A DNA stretch of 64,000 nt from Rapana venosa (GCA_028751875.1 CM054138.1:40760326-40824325); one strand, 5' to 3'. Shown: positions 22,063 through 33,487, numbered from the stretch's first letter. Notes: generated from the letters alone by a model not told the origin. A program made the numbers and translations.

Positions 22063-22190
22063 GTGTGGCTCTGGCTTTTGGCTCCCCCCAGCTGTAAGGG
22101 AAGAAAGCTTGATGCGTGTGGGTACAACAAAGCTATGATGACCCTTCGTTCTCTGTGTCGAATGGGGGGAGGTGTTGGGAGAGAATGCTA

Positions 22191-22713
22191 CAGCTTAATC
22201 GCGGGGAAGTTCTCCTATCTAAACAGCTTAATCGCGGGGAAGTTCCTATCTAAACAGCTTAATCGCGGGGAAGTTCTCCTATCTAAACAGCTTAATCGCG
22301 GGGAAGTTCTCCTATCTAAACAGCTTAATCGCGGGAAGTTCTCCTATCTAAACAGCTGAATCCCGGGAAGTTCTCCTATCTAAACAGCTTAATCCCGGGG
22401 AAGTTCTCCTATCTAAACAGCTTAATCATGGGAAGTTCTCCTATCTAAACAGCTTAATCTCGGGGAAGTTCTCCTATCTAAACAGCTTAATCCCGGGGAC
22501 GTTCTCCTATCTAAACAGCTTAATCATGGGAAGTTCTCCTATCTAAACAGCTTAATCTCGGGGAAGTTCTCCTATCTAAACAGCTTAATCCCGGGGAAGT
22601 TCTCCTATCTAAACAGCTTAATCCCGGGGAAGTTCTCCTATCTAAACAGCTTAATCTCGGGGAAGTTCTCCTATCTAAACAGCTTAATCCCGGGAAAGTT
22701 CTCCTATCTAACA
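22191..22713. repeat. 33-bp minisatellite, 16 units
   Basis: Unit CAGCTTAATCNCGGGGAAG followed by TTCTCCTATCTAAA. Variation is mostly at the bases after AATC (GCGGGG, CCCGGGG, CTCGGGG, CATGGG). The triplet CATGGG, CTCGGGG, CCCGGGG occurs twice in a row, a small higher-order repeat. Confidence 0.96.
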
Positions 22714-23058
22714 GGTCATTTTGGGCCCTGATGCTTTCTGTTCAAAATTCGATATGGGAGGTGTATGAATTTGGAAACACTAATTTTGATGAAAGGTTTG
22801 TTTTCAGTTTTATCATTTTCCTCCGCGGAAACTTTAAATGTTCAGACAGTGTCTTTTCAGGCTGCCTATTTCCACTTTTGTCTTTCTTTTTCAATACGTT
22901 TGTCTTTTTCTTCTTCCCCGTTTTTGTTTTTGTTTTTTGTTTTTGTTTTGTTTTAAGTGTTAAGGATATCTGTTTTATGGATTTTTAAAATATGAGTGTT
23001 ACTATGGCAAAATAAGAGGAACGACAAATACTAAAGTATTTAAACCCAAAAATGCTAT
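22714..23058. other. T-rich, no gene recognised
   Basis: T-rich on plus with TTTTTGTTTTTG repeats near 22917-22950. Frames here are phenylalanine-rich and not convincing. Confidence 0.45.
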
Positions 23059-23272
23059 ATCTCTCTCTCTTTTTCTCTCTGAGTCTCTCTCTGTGTTTCT
23101 TTCTGTCTCTGTCTGTCGTCTCTGTCTGTCTGTCTCTCTTCTCTCTCTCTCTCTCTCTCTCTCTCCTCTCCTCCTCTTCATCATTCTCTCTTTTATCCCA
23201 ATAAATTATAATATATATATATATAATAATATATTAATATAGGTGGTGTGTGTGGTGTGTTGTGTGTGTGTG
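23059..23272. repeat. CT/CTGT, AT and TG microsatellites
   Basis: CT and TCTG repeats to about 23170, AT repeats at about 23208-23240, TG repeats to 23272. Confidence 0.9.
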
Positions 23273-23705
23273 TTACACATAAACACAAAGTCTTGTTTAT
23301 CCCCAAACAAAACTGTTGGAGGCTAACTGCCGCAGCACGGTAGAATAGAGCTAAGTGGTTTGGCGATAGGTCAGAGTGTGCACCAGCAGAGTGTGCTACT
23401 GTATGCTTCTGTTTCCTGGAGAAAAAACTTGTTTGATAAACCAGCTGTGATTTGCGTTGTACGGCTTATGGGGCTTAGTAATTCTGGCTTGAATGTGTCG
23501 GCTATATTATGTTGTTTCTGAATGAAGCCTTCATTCATTCAGTCAGTCAGTTGGTCACATAGTTCGTCAATGATTTGATGATGTTAGTCATGACGATGTT
23601 TGTTCACAAAGACCAGTTTGTTTGTTTTATCCTCAGTTGCCCTGAAAATTGGTTCTTTTGACCAGTCTGATTGGCTTTGGCCAGCTCTTGTGTGACTGAC
23701 TCAGT
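23273..23705. other. No recognisable feature
   Basis: Short ATTC and AGTC runs near 23533-23552. No gene. Confidence 0.45.
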
Positions 23706-23783
23706 TGTGAGTGTGTGCGAGTATGTGTGTATGTGCGTGTGTGTGCGTGCGTGTGTGTATGTGTATTCAGGCGGCGTGCGTGC

Positions 23784-23830
<47 letters not shown>

Positions 23831-23847
23831 CGCGTGCATGCGTGGTC

Positions 23848-23891
<44 letters not shown>
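23706..23891. repeat. (TG)n joined to (GA)n
   Basis: TG repeats with CG interruptions to about 23833, then GA from about 23851. Confidence 0.94.
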
Positions 23892-23893
<2 letters not shown>

Positions 23894-24007
23894 TGTTGAC
23901 GGATGTAAAACGCAGACAGAGTGTACACAAACTGTTCATCACCGGAACGACTCCCCGACCTGTTGTTGACTCCCCGCCAAACATCACCGCAGAGTGGTAG
24001 CACTAAC

Positions 24008-24488
24008 ACAGTGAACAGACAGACGTACAGACAGACACACATATGTACATACAGACACACAGGCGTACATACAGACACACAGACGTACAGACAGTCGAAC
24101 AGACAGACGTACAGACACACAGATATACATACAGACGTACAGACAGACAGACACAGACGTACAGAGAGACACACGGGCGTACAGTCGTACAGATAGACGT
24201 ACAGACAGACACACAGATATACAGACAGACGTACAGACAGACACACAGGCGTACAGACAGTCGAACAGACAGGCAGACACACACAGACCTACAGACTGAC
24301 ACACAAATGTACATACAGACACACAGACATACAGGCAGACGCACAGCCTTAGATACAGACACACAGGCGTACATACAGACACATACAGGCAGACACACAG
24401 CCTTAGATACAGACACACAGACGTACAGACAGACACACAGACGTACAGACACACAGACATACAGCCTTACAGACAGACAGACAGACGG
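24008..24488. repeat. ACAGACAGAC/GTACAGAC complex repeat
   Basis: Nearly 480 bases of ACAGAC hexamers interspersed with CGTACAGAC and CACACAG. All frames are open and Thr/Gln/Arg-rich on plus or Cys/Val/Ser-rich on minus, with no conserved protein. Confidence 0.92.
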
Positions 24489-24630
24489 CTGACTGACCGG
24501 AGGCTGGCTGCCTGCGCTGCCTGGGAGCTGTGGTGGCTTTTGTCCGACCTGTGTCAGTGTCAAGAGGAGTGAGTGATTTAATGCCTCGCATCCCTTTCAG
24601 GCCCCCTTCCTTCTCGCTGCCTCCTACCCT

Positions 24631-24890
24631 CCCCCCCCCCCCCCCCCCCCCCCCACGCTTCCCGTCTCTCTCTCTCTCTGTCTCTGTCTCTCTGTCTGTC
24701 TGTCTCTCACACACACACAGTGTCTCTGTCTACGTCGGTCTGTCTCTCTTTTGTCTCTATCTGTCTGTCTCTCTGTCTGTCTTTGTCTGTCTGTCTCTTT
24801 GTCTCTCCCTGTCTCTGTATGTCTGTCTGTCTCTCTCTCACTCTCTCTCTCTCGCTCTCTCTCTCTCGCTCCTCTCTCTCTCTCTCTCTC

Positions 24891-24936
<46 letters not shown>

Positions 24937-25090
24937 CCCCTCCCCCCCAACAGTCGTTGTATTTCTCCATCATCACGTTGTGCCCACTCCTGCTCTGTCA
25001 CTGTGCTGACGCCACCCCCTCCCCTCTCATCATGTCCTTCATCTCCCCACTTCTGTCGTCGGCGTTATCAAGTTCTGGCCTTCGTCATTA

Positions 25091-25124
<34 letters not shown>

Positions 25125-25125
25125 C

Positions 25126-25189
<64 letters not shown>

Positions 25190-25200
25190 GTCTGTCTGCT
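24631..25200. repeat. C run, then TCTG and CT microsatellites
   Basis: Run of 24 C at 24631-24654, TCTG/TC repeats at 24663-24960, and CT repeats at 25091-25198. The 130 bases between the CT blocks are unassigned. Confidence 0.9.
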
Positions 25201-25224
25201 TCGTTTCTTTCTGTACCAGCATCG

Positions 25225-25825
25225 TTTCTGTAGTCTCTGCTGAAGCATTGTCTGTGTCATTTCTGTGCTGAAGCATTGTCTGTGTCATTTCTGTGCTGAA
25301 GCATTGTCTGTGTCATTGTCTGTGGTCTGTGCTGAAGCATTGTCTGTGTCATTTCTGTGGTCTGCGCTGAAGCATTGTCTGTGTCATTGCTGTGGTCTGT
25401 GCTGAAGCATTGTCTGTGTCATTTCTGTGGTCTGCGCTGAAGCATTGTCTGTGTCATTGTCTGTGGTCTGTGCTGAAGCATTGTCTGTGTCATTTCTGTG
25501 GTCTGCGCTGAAGCATTGTCTGTGTCATTTCTGTGGTCTGTGCTGAAGCATTGTCTGTGTCATTGCTGTGGTCTGTGCTGAAGCATTGTCTGTGTCATTT
25601 CTGTGGTCTGCGCTGAAGCATTGTCTGTGTCATTGTCTGTGGTCTGTGCTGAAGCATTGTCTGTGTCATTGCTGTGGTCTGTGCTGAAGCATTGTCTGTG
25701 TCATTGCTGTGGTCTGTGCTGAAGCATTGTCTGTGTCATTGTCTGTGGTCTGTGCTGAAGCATTGTGTGTGTCATTGCTGTGGTCTGTGCTGAAGCATTG
25801 TCTGTGTCTTTTCTGTGGTCTCTGA
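25225..25825. repeat. Minisatellite, 28-36-bp units
   Basis: Seventeen copies of GCTGAAGCATTGTCTGTGTC, followed by ATTTCTGTGGTCTG, ATTGCTGTGGTCTGT or ATTGTCTGTGGTCTGT. A few left-edge units lack GGTCTG and are 28-30 bp. Confidence 0.95.
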
Positions 25826-26080
25826 GCCCACCCAGTGTGTCATGTGATTAGCCAGCCAGCCAGCCTACCAACCAACCGATCAACCAATGAGCTAGCCAGC
25901 CAAATAATACTCAACCACCTAACCCAACTAGTTAGTAAAACCTTTGCGCTCACTTCTTTCCATACAAAAGATTAGAGTCCGTCTGTAAGGAGGCAGGTTT
26001 TTTGTTAACCAGCTGATCAGCCAGTCCACCAACTCAGCTGTCACTTCTTCCCCCGTGGTGATGGCGGGGGTCTGCCAGGA
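25826..26080. other. No gene; GCCA/ACCA run
   Basis: AGCCAGCCAGCC and CCAACCAACC runs near 25850-25885. Confidence 0.4.
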
Positions 26081-26392
26081 TAAATAGCATCACCACCCTC
26101 TGGAAATTCTGTGCTAGGAATTTCCTCCTTTTCTATCCCTGTCTTTGTTTCTGCCTTGCTCCTTTTCTTTCTGTCCACTACCTCCTTCTTGTCTATTTTC
26201 TGCCTTCTTGGTTCATTCTCCTGTCCTTTCTTTTTTCGCAGAAAGACTTAACAGATAAAGTGCTCTCCCACGCTGAAGTCAGATGCGCTGGGTCTGACCT
26301 GTCAGGCGCTTAACGGCAGCGCAAAGCATTTTCGGTCATATGACAGACAACAATAGCTGCTGTCTGAGCGTTCAAGGAAGAAGAAGCAGCTG
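26081..26392 (-). mobile_element. Dispersed repeat D
   Basis: Minus-strand copy: AATAGCATCACCACC at left, GTCTATTTTCTGCCTTCTTG, AGGCGCTTAACGGCAGCGCA, and TGCTGTCTGAGCGTTC at right, followed by AAGAAGAAG. Confidence 0.85.
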
Positions 26393-27028
26393 TCATTTTG
26401 CACGTAAACCACAGTGACAGACAGCACTGTTGATTCTGCTGTTGGAACTAGTACTACACTGTCATTTACTTATACTAGTACTGAAACTCTCTACTACAAG
26501 GGCAGGATGATTAAAAAAAAAAGAAACTTGTAAGCTTACTCGTTTACCCTCAGTAAAGATCATTATGACTTGACTTGGCTTGACAAGAATGCAGTCAACG
26601 TTGATGAAAATGATTGTGGCAATGAAAATGACGATGTATCATGTGACAGATCTGCGCCTGAAAAATGAAAATAATGGCTGTTGACCGACTACGTGTCTGT
26701 TTTGACTCACATCCACCTTCTATCAACTTCTGTCCGGATTTTGACACTTGGGCATAATCTACCGTGACAATTCCCCCGTCGGCTCGAATGCCCTTGACAT
26801 CTTGTCAGAAATGCTTCCGGGGTGACAGTAAAGCGGAAGCGTGGCGATTGTCACTGAAGCCAATCAGGAAGAGACTGCATGTCGGGGTCTGGCTGTTTGG
26901 CTGGTGTGTATTATACTTGTCATTATGGTCTACTTTTGGGTCAAGTGCTGTGTGCTGCAGTATTGCATGTCAGCATGAACGAATGGGTCGAGTTTATGCG
27001 TATTTAGGCCTTGTGCTCACTTGACGAA
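26393..27028. other. Unassigned; LINE-like tail at 26540
   Basis: About 26515-26587 ends in GACTTGACTTGGCTTGACA, like retroelement 3' tails at 33165 and 39890. An 86-codon plus frame (26764-27024) is unrecognised. Confidence 0.4.
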
Positions 27029-27029
27029 G

Positions 27030-27111
27030 AACTCTCTCTCTCTCTCGCTTTGTATGTCTCTGACTTTGTGCTGTCTGTCTCTCTCTTGCTCTATGTGTCT
27101 GTCTGCCTTCT

Positions 27112-27165
<54 letters not shown>

Positions 27166-27167
27166 CT
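27030..27167. repeat. CT/CTGT microsatellite
   Basis: CT repeats, purest at 27117-27165. Confidence 0.92.
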
Positions 27168-27364
27168 CATGCTCTGAGATGCATTTTATCGCAATTTCTT
27201 TAGACGTTTGTCGTTGTGTTGTTCGTTTTTACTTGTCAGTGATTCTTGCTAGAAAAATGGTTGGACCTGTTTATTTTCTGCAATTGATGTATTGAACACT
27301 AGTATACAGGAGCAGCAGCAACGAGTGGCCAGCTGTAGCATATAGGCCCCACATCTACTGCTTC

Positions 27365-27608
27365 GTCCTCTTTCTTCGTCAAAACCGCCTGTACAAGTCA
27401 GGCCCAGCGCAACCGACTTCGGCATGGGAGAGAACTGTTATCTTTGAAGTCTTTCTGGAATGGACCAAGAAGGCAGAAAATAGACACGAAGGAGGTGACA
27501 GGAAGAAAAGGGAGATAAGAAGGTCGAAACAGAGAGAGTGAAAGTGACGAGGGAATTCATAGCACAGATTTTCAAGAAGGTGAGGATGCTATTTATCCCA
27601 GCATCCCC
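27365..27608 (+). mobile_element. Dispersed repeat D
   Basis: Plus-strand copy lacking part of the left end. CAAGTCAGGCCCAGCGCAAC through GAATGGACCAAGAAGGCAG to GAGGATGCTATTTATCCCAG. Confidence 0.82.
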
Positions 27609-27786
27609 TAGCCGGGAAAACATCAACTGCTTAATTAACATATCATCATCATCATCAGCAGCAGCAGCCAACCAACCAACGGTACTTAACATTATTGTAG
27701 TAGATTTCCGGCGACAAAAAATGTCTAGTCATGACATAATTCCCAGTGGCTCGATCAACTTCCTATTCACTTTATTACTCTGTAAT

Positions 27787-27811
27787 CAAACACACACACT
27801 CACGCACGCAC

Positions 27812-27866
<55 letters not shown>

Positions 27867-27925
27867 GCAAGCACAGACACACACACGCACGCACGCAAGC
27901 ACAGACACATACACGCGCGCGCGCG
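27787..27925. repeat. CA/CG microsatellite
   Basis: CA repeats with CGCACGCAAGCACAGACAC repeated, then CGCGCGCG. Confidence 0.93.
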
Positions 27926-27989
27926 TTGTTTCTGAAGTGATAAGCGGAGCATATCATGACTTCGCTCCTATAGTTTGTTTGTTTGTTCT

Positions 27990-28083
27990 TTGGCTAGGTC
28001 TCCGAGGTTCACCAGTGGTGAGATTTTGCGTATGCAAACTTTTTTTAACCACCATCTAAGTAGCCGCATTCCGACTTCTGAAA
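27990..28083 (-). mobile_element. SINE-B 3' fragment
   Basis: TCCGAGGTTCACCAGTGGTG, AGATTTTGCG and TAGCCGCATTCCGACTTCTG. Confidence 0.78.
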
Positions 28084-28089
28084 TACTCA

Positions 28090-28097
<8 letters not shown>

Positions 28098-28174
<77 letters not shown>
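28098..28174. repeat. (AT)n, about 77 bases
   Basis: Pure TA repeat. Confidence 0.97.
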
Positions 28175-28178
<4 letters not shown>

Positions 28179-28258
28179 TCAAGGGTTCAACTCCGGAGAT
28201 GAGGACAAAGCACGCAGACGGTCAGAAAAAGAGAGCTGTGTGACTAACAATCCTAGAA

Positions 28259-28300
28259 CACGGGCAGGCATCAACACCTCACGGGCAGGCATCAACACCT
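28259..28300. repeat. 21-bp direct duplication
   Basis: CACGGGCAGGCATCAACACC plus T, two perfect adjacent copies. Confidence 0.93.
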
Positions 28301-28355
28301 AATGGTCAGCGGGCCATTAACAACACCGACACGACTAAGCTAGGAACAAAGAGAT

Positions 28356-28562
28356 TCCCCCCCCCCCCCCCCCCAAAGTCTCCAGGAATAGGCTTTGTAA
28401 TTCGTTGATTTGATGGAGAGAGAGAGGCCCCAAAATTTATGGGAATAGGCTTTGTAATCCATTGTTTTTGTTGATGGATGCCAACGAGAGAGAGAGAGAG
28501 AGACAGAGACATAGACAGAAACAGAGACAGAGAGACCGAGAGTCACAGAGAGAATTCAATAA

Positions 28563-28650
<88 letters not shown>

Positions 28651-28715
28651 CCAAAATTTATGGGAATAGGCTTTGCAATCCATTGGTTTTGTTGGATGCC
28701 AACGAGAGAGACAGA
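28356..28715. repeat. C run and three-copy unit with GA expansions
   Basis: After a run of about 18 C, a unit containing GGGAATAGGCTTTGTAATCC then TTGTTGATGGATGCCAACG occurs three times (about 28385, 28440, 28660). Each copy is followed by GA repeats of different length; the longest is about 28565-28648. Confidence 0.88.
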
Positions 28716-29294
28716 AAAAAAGAATGCAGCCCAGGTTTTGGTTTGCAAAAGCGAGCCATCACTATATCACTAGCACTGTCTGTTACTGGGAGAGAAGAAG
28801 ATGATGCTCCTCAGACTTGGCAGGCAGACAGGCAGGCAGACTGGATCAGTCAGGCGTGCAGTCAATGAGTGTTTGATGAGGTGATGAGGATAGGCCTACT
28901 GCCAGCTGTTAGCCAGGCAATCCCTCACCGCCCCTCCGCCCCACCCCACCCCACCCCCCCACCCTACTGCCATCAAGGCAAGCAGACAGCCCAGTGGAGC
29001 GTGCAGTGCAGGCTTTCTTTGTTTCTGCTCTTGTCTTTGTATCTGTGCGGCCAAGCCAGTGTTTTCACTTTTTTTGTTGTTTCGGGGAATTGATTCCGGT
29101 TATTAGTTGTTCGGTTTGTGAGTTTTCCCGTTATTTGATTTAAAAAAAAAAAAAAAAGATTTCGTTTTAGGGAATAAATGATGGTTGGTTGGTTGGTGTG
29201 CACACAGTAATCTAGGAAGGCAATGCAAGATCAGCGAATGGTCCGATAACCGCTGCTGTAGTACTCTCAGCCGGAGTTTTTCTCCTTGTGAGGA
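28716..29294. other. No recognisable feature
   Basis: CCACCCC repeats near 28936-28963 and an A run near 29143-29157. No gene recognised. Confidence 0.45.
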
Positions 29295-29319
29295 GGGGGG
29301 GGGGGGGGGGGGGGGGGGG
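29295..29319. repeat. Run of 25 G
   Basis: Homopolymer directly before the D copy right end. Confidence 0.95.
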
Positions 29320-29325
29320 TTGGAG

Positions 29326-29632
29326 GCTGCATAATAGCATCCCCACATTCTGGAAATTCTGCGCCAGAAATTTCCTCCTTTCTATCACTCTCTTTGTTTC
29401 TGCCTTCTTCCTTTTCTTCCTGTCACCTCCTCCTTCTCTATTGTCTGCTTTCATGGTCCATTCTCCTGCCCCCCTTTTCTTCCCCCAGAAAGACTTATAA
29501 CAATTCTCTCTTATGCCAAAGTCGGATACGCTGGGGCTGACTTGTCAGGCGCTTAACGGCAGCGTGACGCATTTTCGCTCATAATTTTAACAGACAACAA
29601 TAGTTGCTGTCGGAGCGTTCGACTAAGAAGAA
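29326..29632 (-). mobile_element. Dispersed repeat D
   Basis: AATAGCATCCCCACATTCTG, TCCATTCTCCTGCC, GTCAGGCGCTTAACGGCAGC and GTCGGAGCGTTCGAC as read on plus. Confidence 0.88.
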
Positions 29633-29763
29633 GAAGACGAAGAAGAAGAAGGAGGAGAGGAGGAGAGGAGGGGAGAGAGAAGAGGAAAGAAAGAAGAAGA
29701 AAGAAGGAGAAGGGAAGAAGAAGAAGGAGAGGAGAGGAGATGAGAAGGAGGAGAATGAGGAGA
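29625..29763. repeat. GAA/GGA purine tract
   Basis: AAG, GGA and GAA triplets continuing from the D left end. Lys/Glu-rich frames are compositional. Confidence 0.88.
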
Positions 29764-29845
29764 ATAATAATAACAATAACAATTATGGAATTTATATAGC
29801 GCTGAATCTTGTAAAGCAACAAATCAAAGCGCTCGAAGGAGAAGA
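29764..29845 (-). mobile_element. T-tail retroelement 3' end
   Basis: AATAATAATAACAATAAC, then TATGGAATTTATATAGCGCT and CTTGTAAAGCAACAAATC: the reverse complement of the T-tail. Confidence 0.75.
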
Positions 29846-29939
29846 AGAAGAAGAAGGCAGAGCTTGTTCGTCAATATGTTTAGCTGTATGGAATTTGCTA
29901 TTTTGTTGTGTTTTACACTAAAGCCCACTGCTGTCCGCA

Positions 29940-29980
29940 CCCCCCCCCCCCCCCCCCCCCCTCTCTCTCTCTCTCTCTTC
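29940..29980. repeat. C run and CT run
   Basis: About 21 C then (CT)n. Confidence 0.93.
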
Positions 29981-30017
29981 CTCCCTTCGCTCGGCTGTCA
30001 TAGCCTATCAGCCTTTG

Positions 30018-30382
30018 GTTTATTTATTTATTAAAAAAAATATTCTTTTATATCGAGGATAATGGAATAAGCACTTGTGTGCTTTTTTTTTTTACATCCA
30101 ATCCCCGTGTGTACGCGGTTTTGTAAATTCTGTCATCTGTTCCCACCGGCACACAATGGCCTACTCTTCCGAAATGCGGAACAAGATTTAACGTGTGCGC
30201 AAGATGTTCTGCGAGCGTTCGCACACGGGGCCTAGGTTTATAGTCTCATCCGAAGGACTTTTGGGGAGAGTGGAGTCTGCACTTATGTTAACTGCAGGGG
30301 AAGATATCCCCTTGAACGGGAATCGAACCTGGGTCGTCAGATTGCGAGCGTAATGTTCTAACCACCAGGTTATCCCGTCCCC
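30018..30382 (-). mobile_element. SINE-A, full-length
   Basis: Complete minus-strand copy from ATATCGAGGATAATGGAAT (tail) to GGTTATCCCGTCCCC (head). The B box complement is GGAATCGAACC. Flanks CCTTTGGTT (30012-30020) and CCTCTGGTTT (30381-30390) may be a target-site duplication with one mismatch. Confidence 0.92.
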
Positions 30383-30548
30383 TCTGGTTTGACCAGAGAA
30401 GGGAGCACTGTGTAGTTAGTGGTGGTCATCCCGTGGTAATGAATGCACTGTGTGATGTGGTCCATGAATAGAGTGTTCACTGTTTGTCCGTACCAGACAC
30501 AGAGTGCGCAGAGTCGGGACGTTCGAATCGACAAATATTGGGGATGTG

Positions 30549-30840
30549 TGTGTGTGTGTCCTGCGTGTGTGTATGTGTGTGTTTGTGTGTGTGTGTGTGT
30601 TGTGTGTGTGTGTAGTGAGTGTGTGTGTGTGGAGAGATAGACAGACAGACAGACAAGGCACGTGCAGTCTCTCTCTCTCTCTCTCTCTCTGTCTCTTCCC
30701 CCTCTGTCCTCCCCTCGCCCCCCTTCCTTTCCCTCTCTCACTCCTCCCCTCCCTCTCTCTCTCTCTCTCAACCTCACTTCACCCTCCCTCCCCCTCCCCG
30801 CTCTCTCCCCTCCCCGCTCTCCCTCACACACACACTCTTT
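30549..30840. repeat. TG, CAGA and CT/CCCT microsatellites
   Basis: TG repeats to about 30635, CAGACAGA at 30640-30656, then CT- and CCCT-rich sequence and a short CA run. Confidence 0.9.
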
Positions 30841-30939
30841 ACCATTCAGAGGCAGACACTAGAAATCAATGTGGGAATTGACAATATTGTTGTAAGGCAG
30901 AAGCCCAAGGAAGGAAGGAGGGCCGGGTAAAGTGCATCA

Positions 30940-31205
30940 GCAACAATACAAGGCAGCAGCAGTAGAGCAGCAGCAGCAGTCGTATCAGGCAGGGGAGCTC
31001 TGCTGTGCTGTGCTGTGCTGTGCTGTGAGGAAAGACGCTAACTGCTTCGTCACGCCCGCGCTATTGATCGCCTGGCAAATGTGTCACGTGCTGTCTTCTC
31101 CCCCTCCCCTCTCTCCCTCCCTCCACCACCCTACCCACCACCACCACCACCACTCTCACCACCATCCCCCACCTCCACCCCCACCCTCTCCCCATCCCGT
31201 CTCTT
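30940..31205. repeat. CAG, TGTGC and CCA-rich tracts
   Basis: CAG triplets at 30953-30980, the pentamer GCTGT repeated at 31001-31027, and CCA/CCCCA repeats at 31122-31190. Confidence 0.8.
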
Positions 31206-31365
31206 ACCCCACCATCAGCTCCGCCCAGTGCTGTTCAAAGATGCCTCTCATCCAGATAGAAAGATGATGATGCATTTAAAACAGTTGACAAACAAACGAA
31301 CACACAACAAAAAAACCCAACCCTCACTCAGTCCATTATTGTGTTAGTGTTTCGTGGGGTGGTGG

Positions 31366-31770
31366 GGGTTGGGGGTAGTCTAGTGGTTAGAGCGTTGAGC
31401 TCGTGATGTGACGACCCGGGTTCGAGTCACCACCGGGGCCCCGTTCGATTGGGATTGTAGCCCTGGAGTTAACATCAGTACCGACTCCACTCCCCCGAAA
31501 GTCCTGCGGATTGGAACGCGTGCAGAACATCTTGCACACTCCTGAAAACCTGTTCTACCTGTCGGAAGAGTAGGCCGTTGTGTGCCGATAAGAACGGATT
31601 ACGAAAATTATAAAAGAAAACCAAACGCTTGTACACTGGTGTCGCGTTTAGACATCATCCCCGAAGTCCCTGTGTGGCTGCCTTAATGATGGGTAAAACC
31701 AGTTGCAGAGGCAAAAATCTTACCATTGGTGAACCTCGGAGCACACGCAGAGGAACGATAAAACCAATAG
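31366..31770 (+). mobile_element. SINE-B, full-length
   Basis: The head carries A box TAGTCTAGTGG and B box GGTTCGAGTCA. The core carries GGAGTTAACATCAGTACCG, GTCGGAAGAGTAGGCC and GTGTGCCG. The B-type 3' region has CATCATCCCCGAAGTCC, ACCATTGGTGAACCTCGGAG and GAGGAACGATAAAA. The core lacks the ATAAACCGAGGTCC segment present in SINE-A. Confidence 0.88.
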
Positions 31771-31918
31771 TAGTGTAGTTTGAACACGTTTGGAAATCAA
31801 ACAGAAACTATCTACTCGGACAGTCATCTACAGCCTATTATATTAATCTTGTGCTTGGCGCATATTAATATTCTGTCCATATGGATAAGCATTTGTACAA
31901 CTCCTCATTTTTCCTGAG

Positions 31919-31921
31919 AGC

Positions 31922-31963
<42 letters not shown>

Positions 31964-31987
31964 CACAGACACAGACACACAGAGACA
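31919..31987. repeat. GA, CAGA and CACAGA microsatellite
   Basis: Simple repeat. Confidence 0.93.
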
Positions 31988-32292
31988 ATGGAAATCAGTC
32001 AATACTAGGAACTTTCGGGGCACCCCATCAGACAGTAGTGAATAAAAGATGAAGAGAAAGGTCATAATTTTACCTCTGTACAGACCTACTACAACATTGC
32101 CTTTGAGGCTCTGAAGTAACCCTGACAAATTGCACGTTACCTCGAATTGCTCGTCACACTTCCCTGTTGTACATGTCCCGTGCTCGAAAATAAATAGCCT
32201 GTGCATTTCGCCGGACTGGCTGAAGCAAGTTGACGTATCATTCTGTGATACTGAATCTGTATGTAGGCCTATGTGGTCAAGTGATTGTTCAT
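31988..32292. other. No recognisable feature
   Basis: Non-repetitive and AT-rich; nothing recognised. Confidence 0.4.
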
Positions 32293-32314
32293 ATATAATA
32301 TATATATATTATAT

Positions 32315-32348
<34 letters not shown>

Positions 32349-32361
32349 AAATATATATATT
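32293..32361. repeat. (AT)n
   Basis: TA repeats with TTA and AAA interruptions. Confidence 0.95.
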
Positions 32362-33164
32362 AGGGTATCATACAAACAAAGAGCGCTGGTTGAAGAGTCT
32401 CCCTGCTGGTGCTACGTAGCCATACCAGCTTGAAACCCTTTGCAGCCTCGGAGAAGGTTTGTGTCATTGCCGTGGCCGCTCATCGTCGTTATTGCTCGTT
32501 TCCTGATAGATTCCAGTGTGTAAGTGTTCTCTGGCAGCAGATACAGCCTCTGTCCACAAGGGCACAGACTAGTTCGACTCCCTTTGTCAGCACGGCAGTA
32601 TGCTATTTCTGGCCACACACTGTTGGATGAAAGGGCCAATGCCAGTCAGTTCCTGCAGACAGTAAATTAATGGTGTGGAACACGGACAGGTCCCACTTCC
32701 AACTAGGGTCACCCCCTCACAGTCAGTTCAGCCTACTTTGTTGTCTGTCACAACCATGTCCATGCTAGATAGGGTGAGCGTGTGTATAGCAAGACACTAT
32801 ACTCTGTAGCATCTTGTGACTGGTTTATGTTCTGTTTAGCATCCCTTTGGCTCACATTCTATCCGAATTTAACCACTCATGGCACACAAGCAACAAAACG
32901 TTCAGCAAGTTTTCGCCATTGAGCAAACGCACCATGACGTATGCCATCAGAAGCTGGTGCACCAAAGTGACAGAATGTATCCAGCTAGCCCCCCACTGTT
33001 TCCCTCAGGTAACGGGCAGTGGCTGCAGAGTGTGCAAGGACTGTTGTCGTGAAGGATGTCCGCCTTTCCATTGTGCTATTTCAGGTTTCCAGCGCCAAAA
33101 GAAGACAGGGTGAACTGTTGCATTATTTTCAAGATAAACTGGCACTAGCAGGCATGCTTGAGTC
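32362..33164. other. 0.8 kb low-repeat stretch, unassigned frames
   Basis: Frames at 32412-32639 (minus, 75 codons) and 32847-33113 (plus, 88 codons, with the Cys-rich CRVCKDCCREGC) are not biased by simple repeats. They match no family I can name, and I found no acceptor/donor pair framing either one. This is one of the better places to search for coding or domesticated sequence. Confidence 0.25.
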
Positions 33165-33245
33165 AAGTCAAGTCAAATTTTTTTTCCAGATGGTACATTG
33201 AATAAGCAATGCATTTGCTTTTTTTCCATCAAGCCATCTGTCTAA
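33165..33245 (-). mobile_element. LINE-like 3' tail
   Basis: On plus, CAAGTCAAGTCAAATTTTTT then CCAGATGGTACATTG: a retroelement 3' end with a TTGAC tandem tail on the minus strand. Confidence 0.45.
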
Positions 33246-33456
33246 GAACATTGATAAAAGACTTACCATTGTTTTCAGAATAAAGTGCTGTTAATACTGT
33301 GCTTCCTTCGCTTCGAAAAGAGAGGCAACTGTCAGGTGGATTGTTTTCACTGTGCGACTTTGAGTTTACAACCTGAAAGTGTCCTCATAAATAGAAAGGT
33401 TTCGCTCTCCCTCTGTAGGAAATCTGTGTCTGCAATAGATGGAATAAGAGAAAATG

Positions 33457-33487
<31 letters not shown>

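Noticed and set aside
22191..22713. CRISPR-like regular spacing
   Set aside because: The units are direct tandem repeats without unique spacers, in a eukaryotic context.
32847..33113. Cysteine-rich frame as a transposase zinc-finger tail
   Set aside because: Cysteine spacing does not match a piggyBac-type or other transposase motif that I know, and no DDE region is visible nearby.
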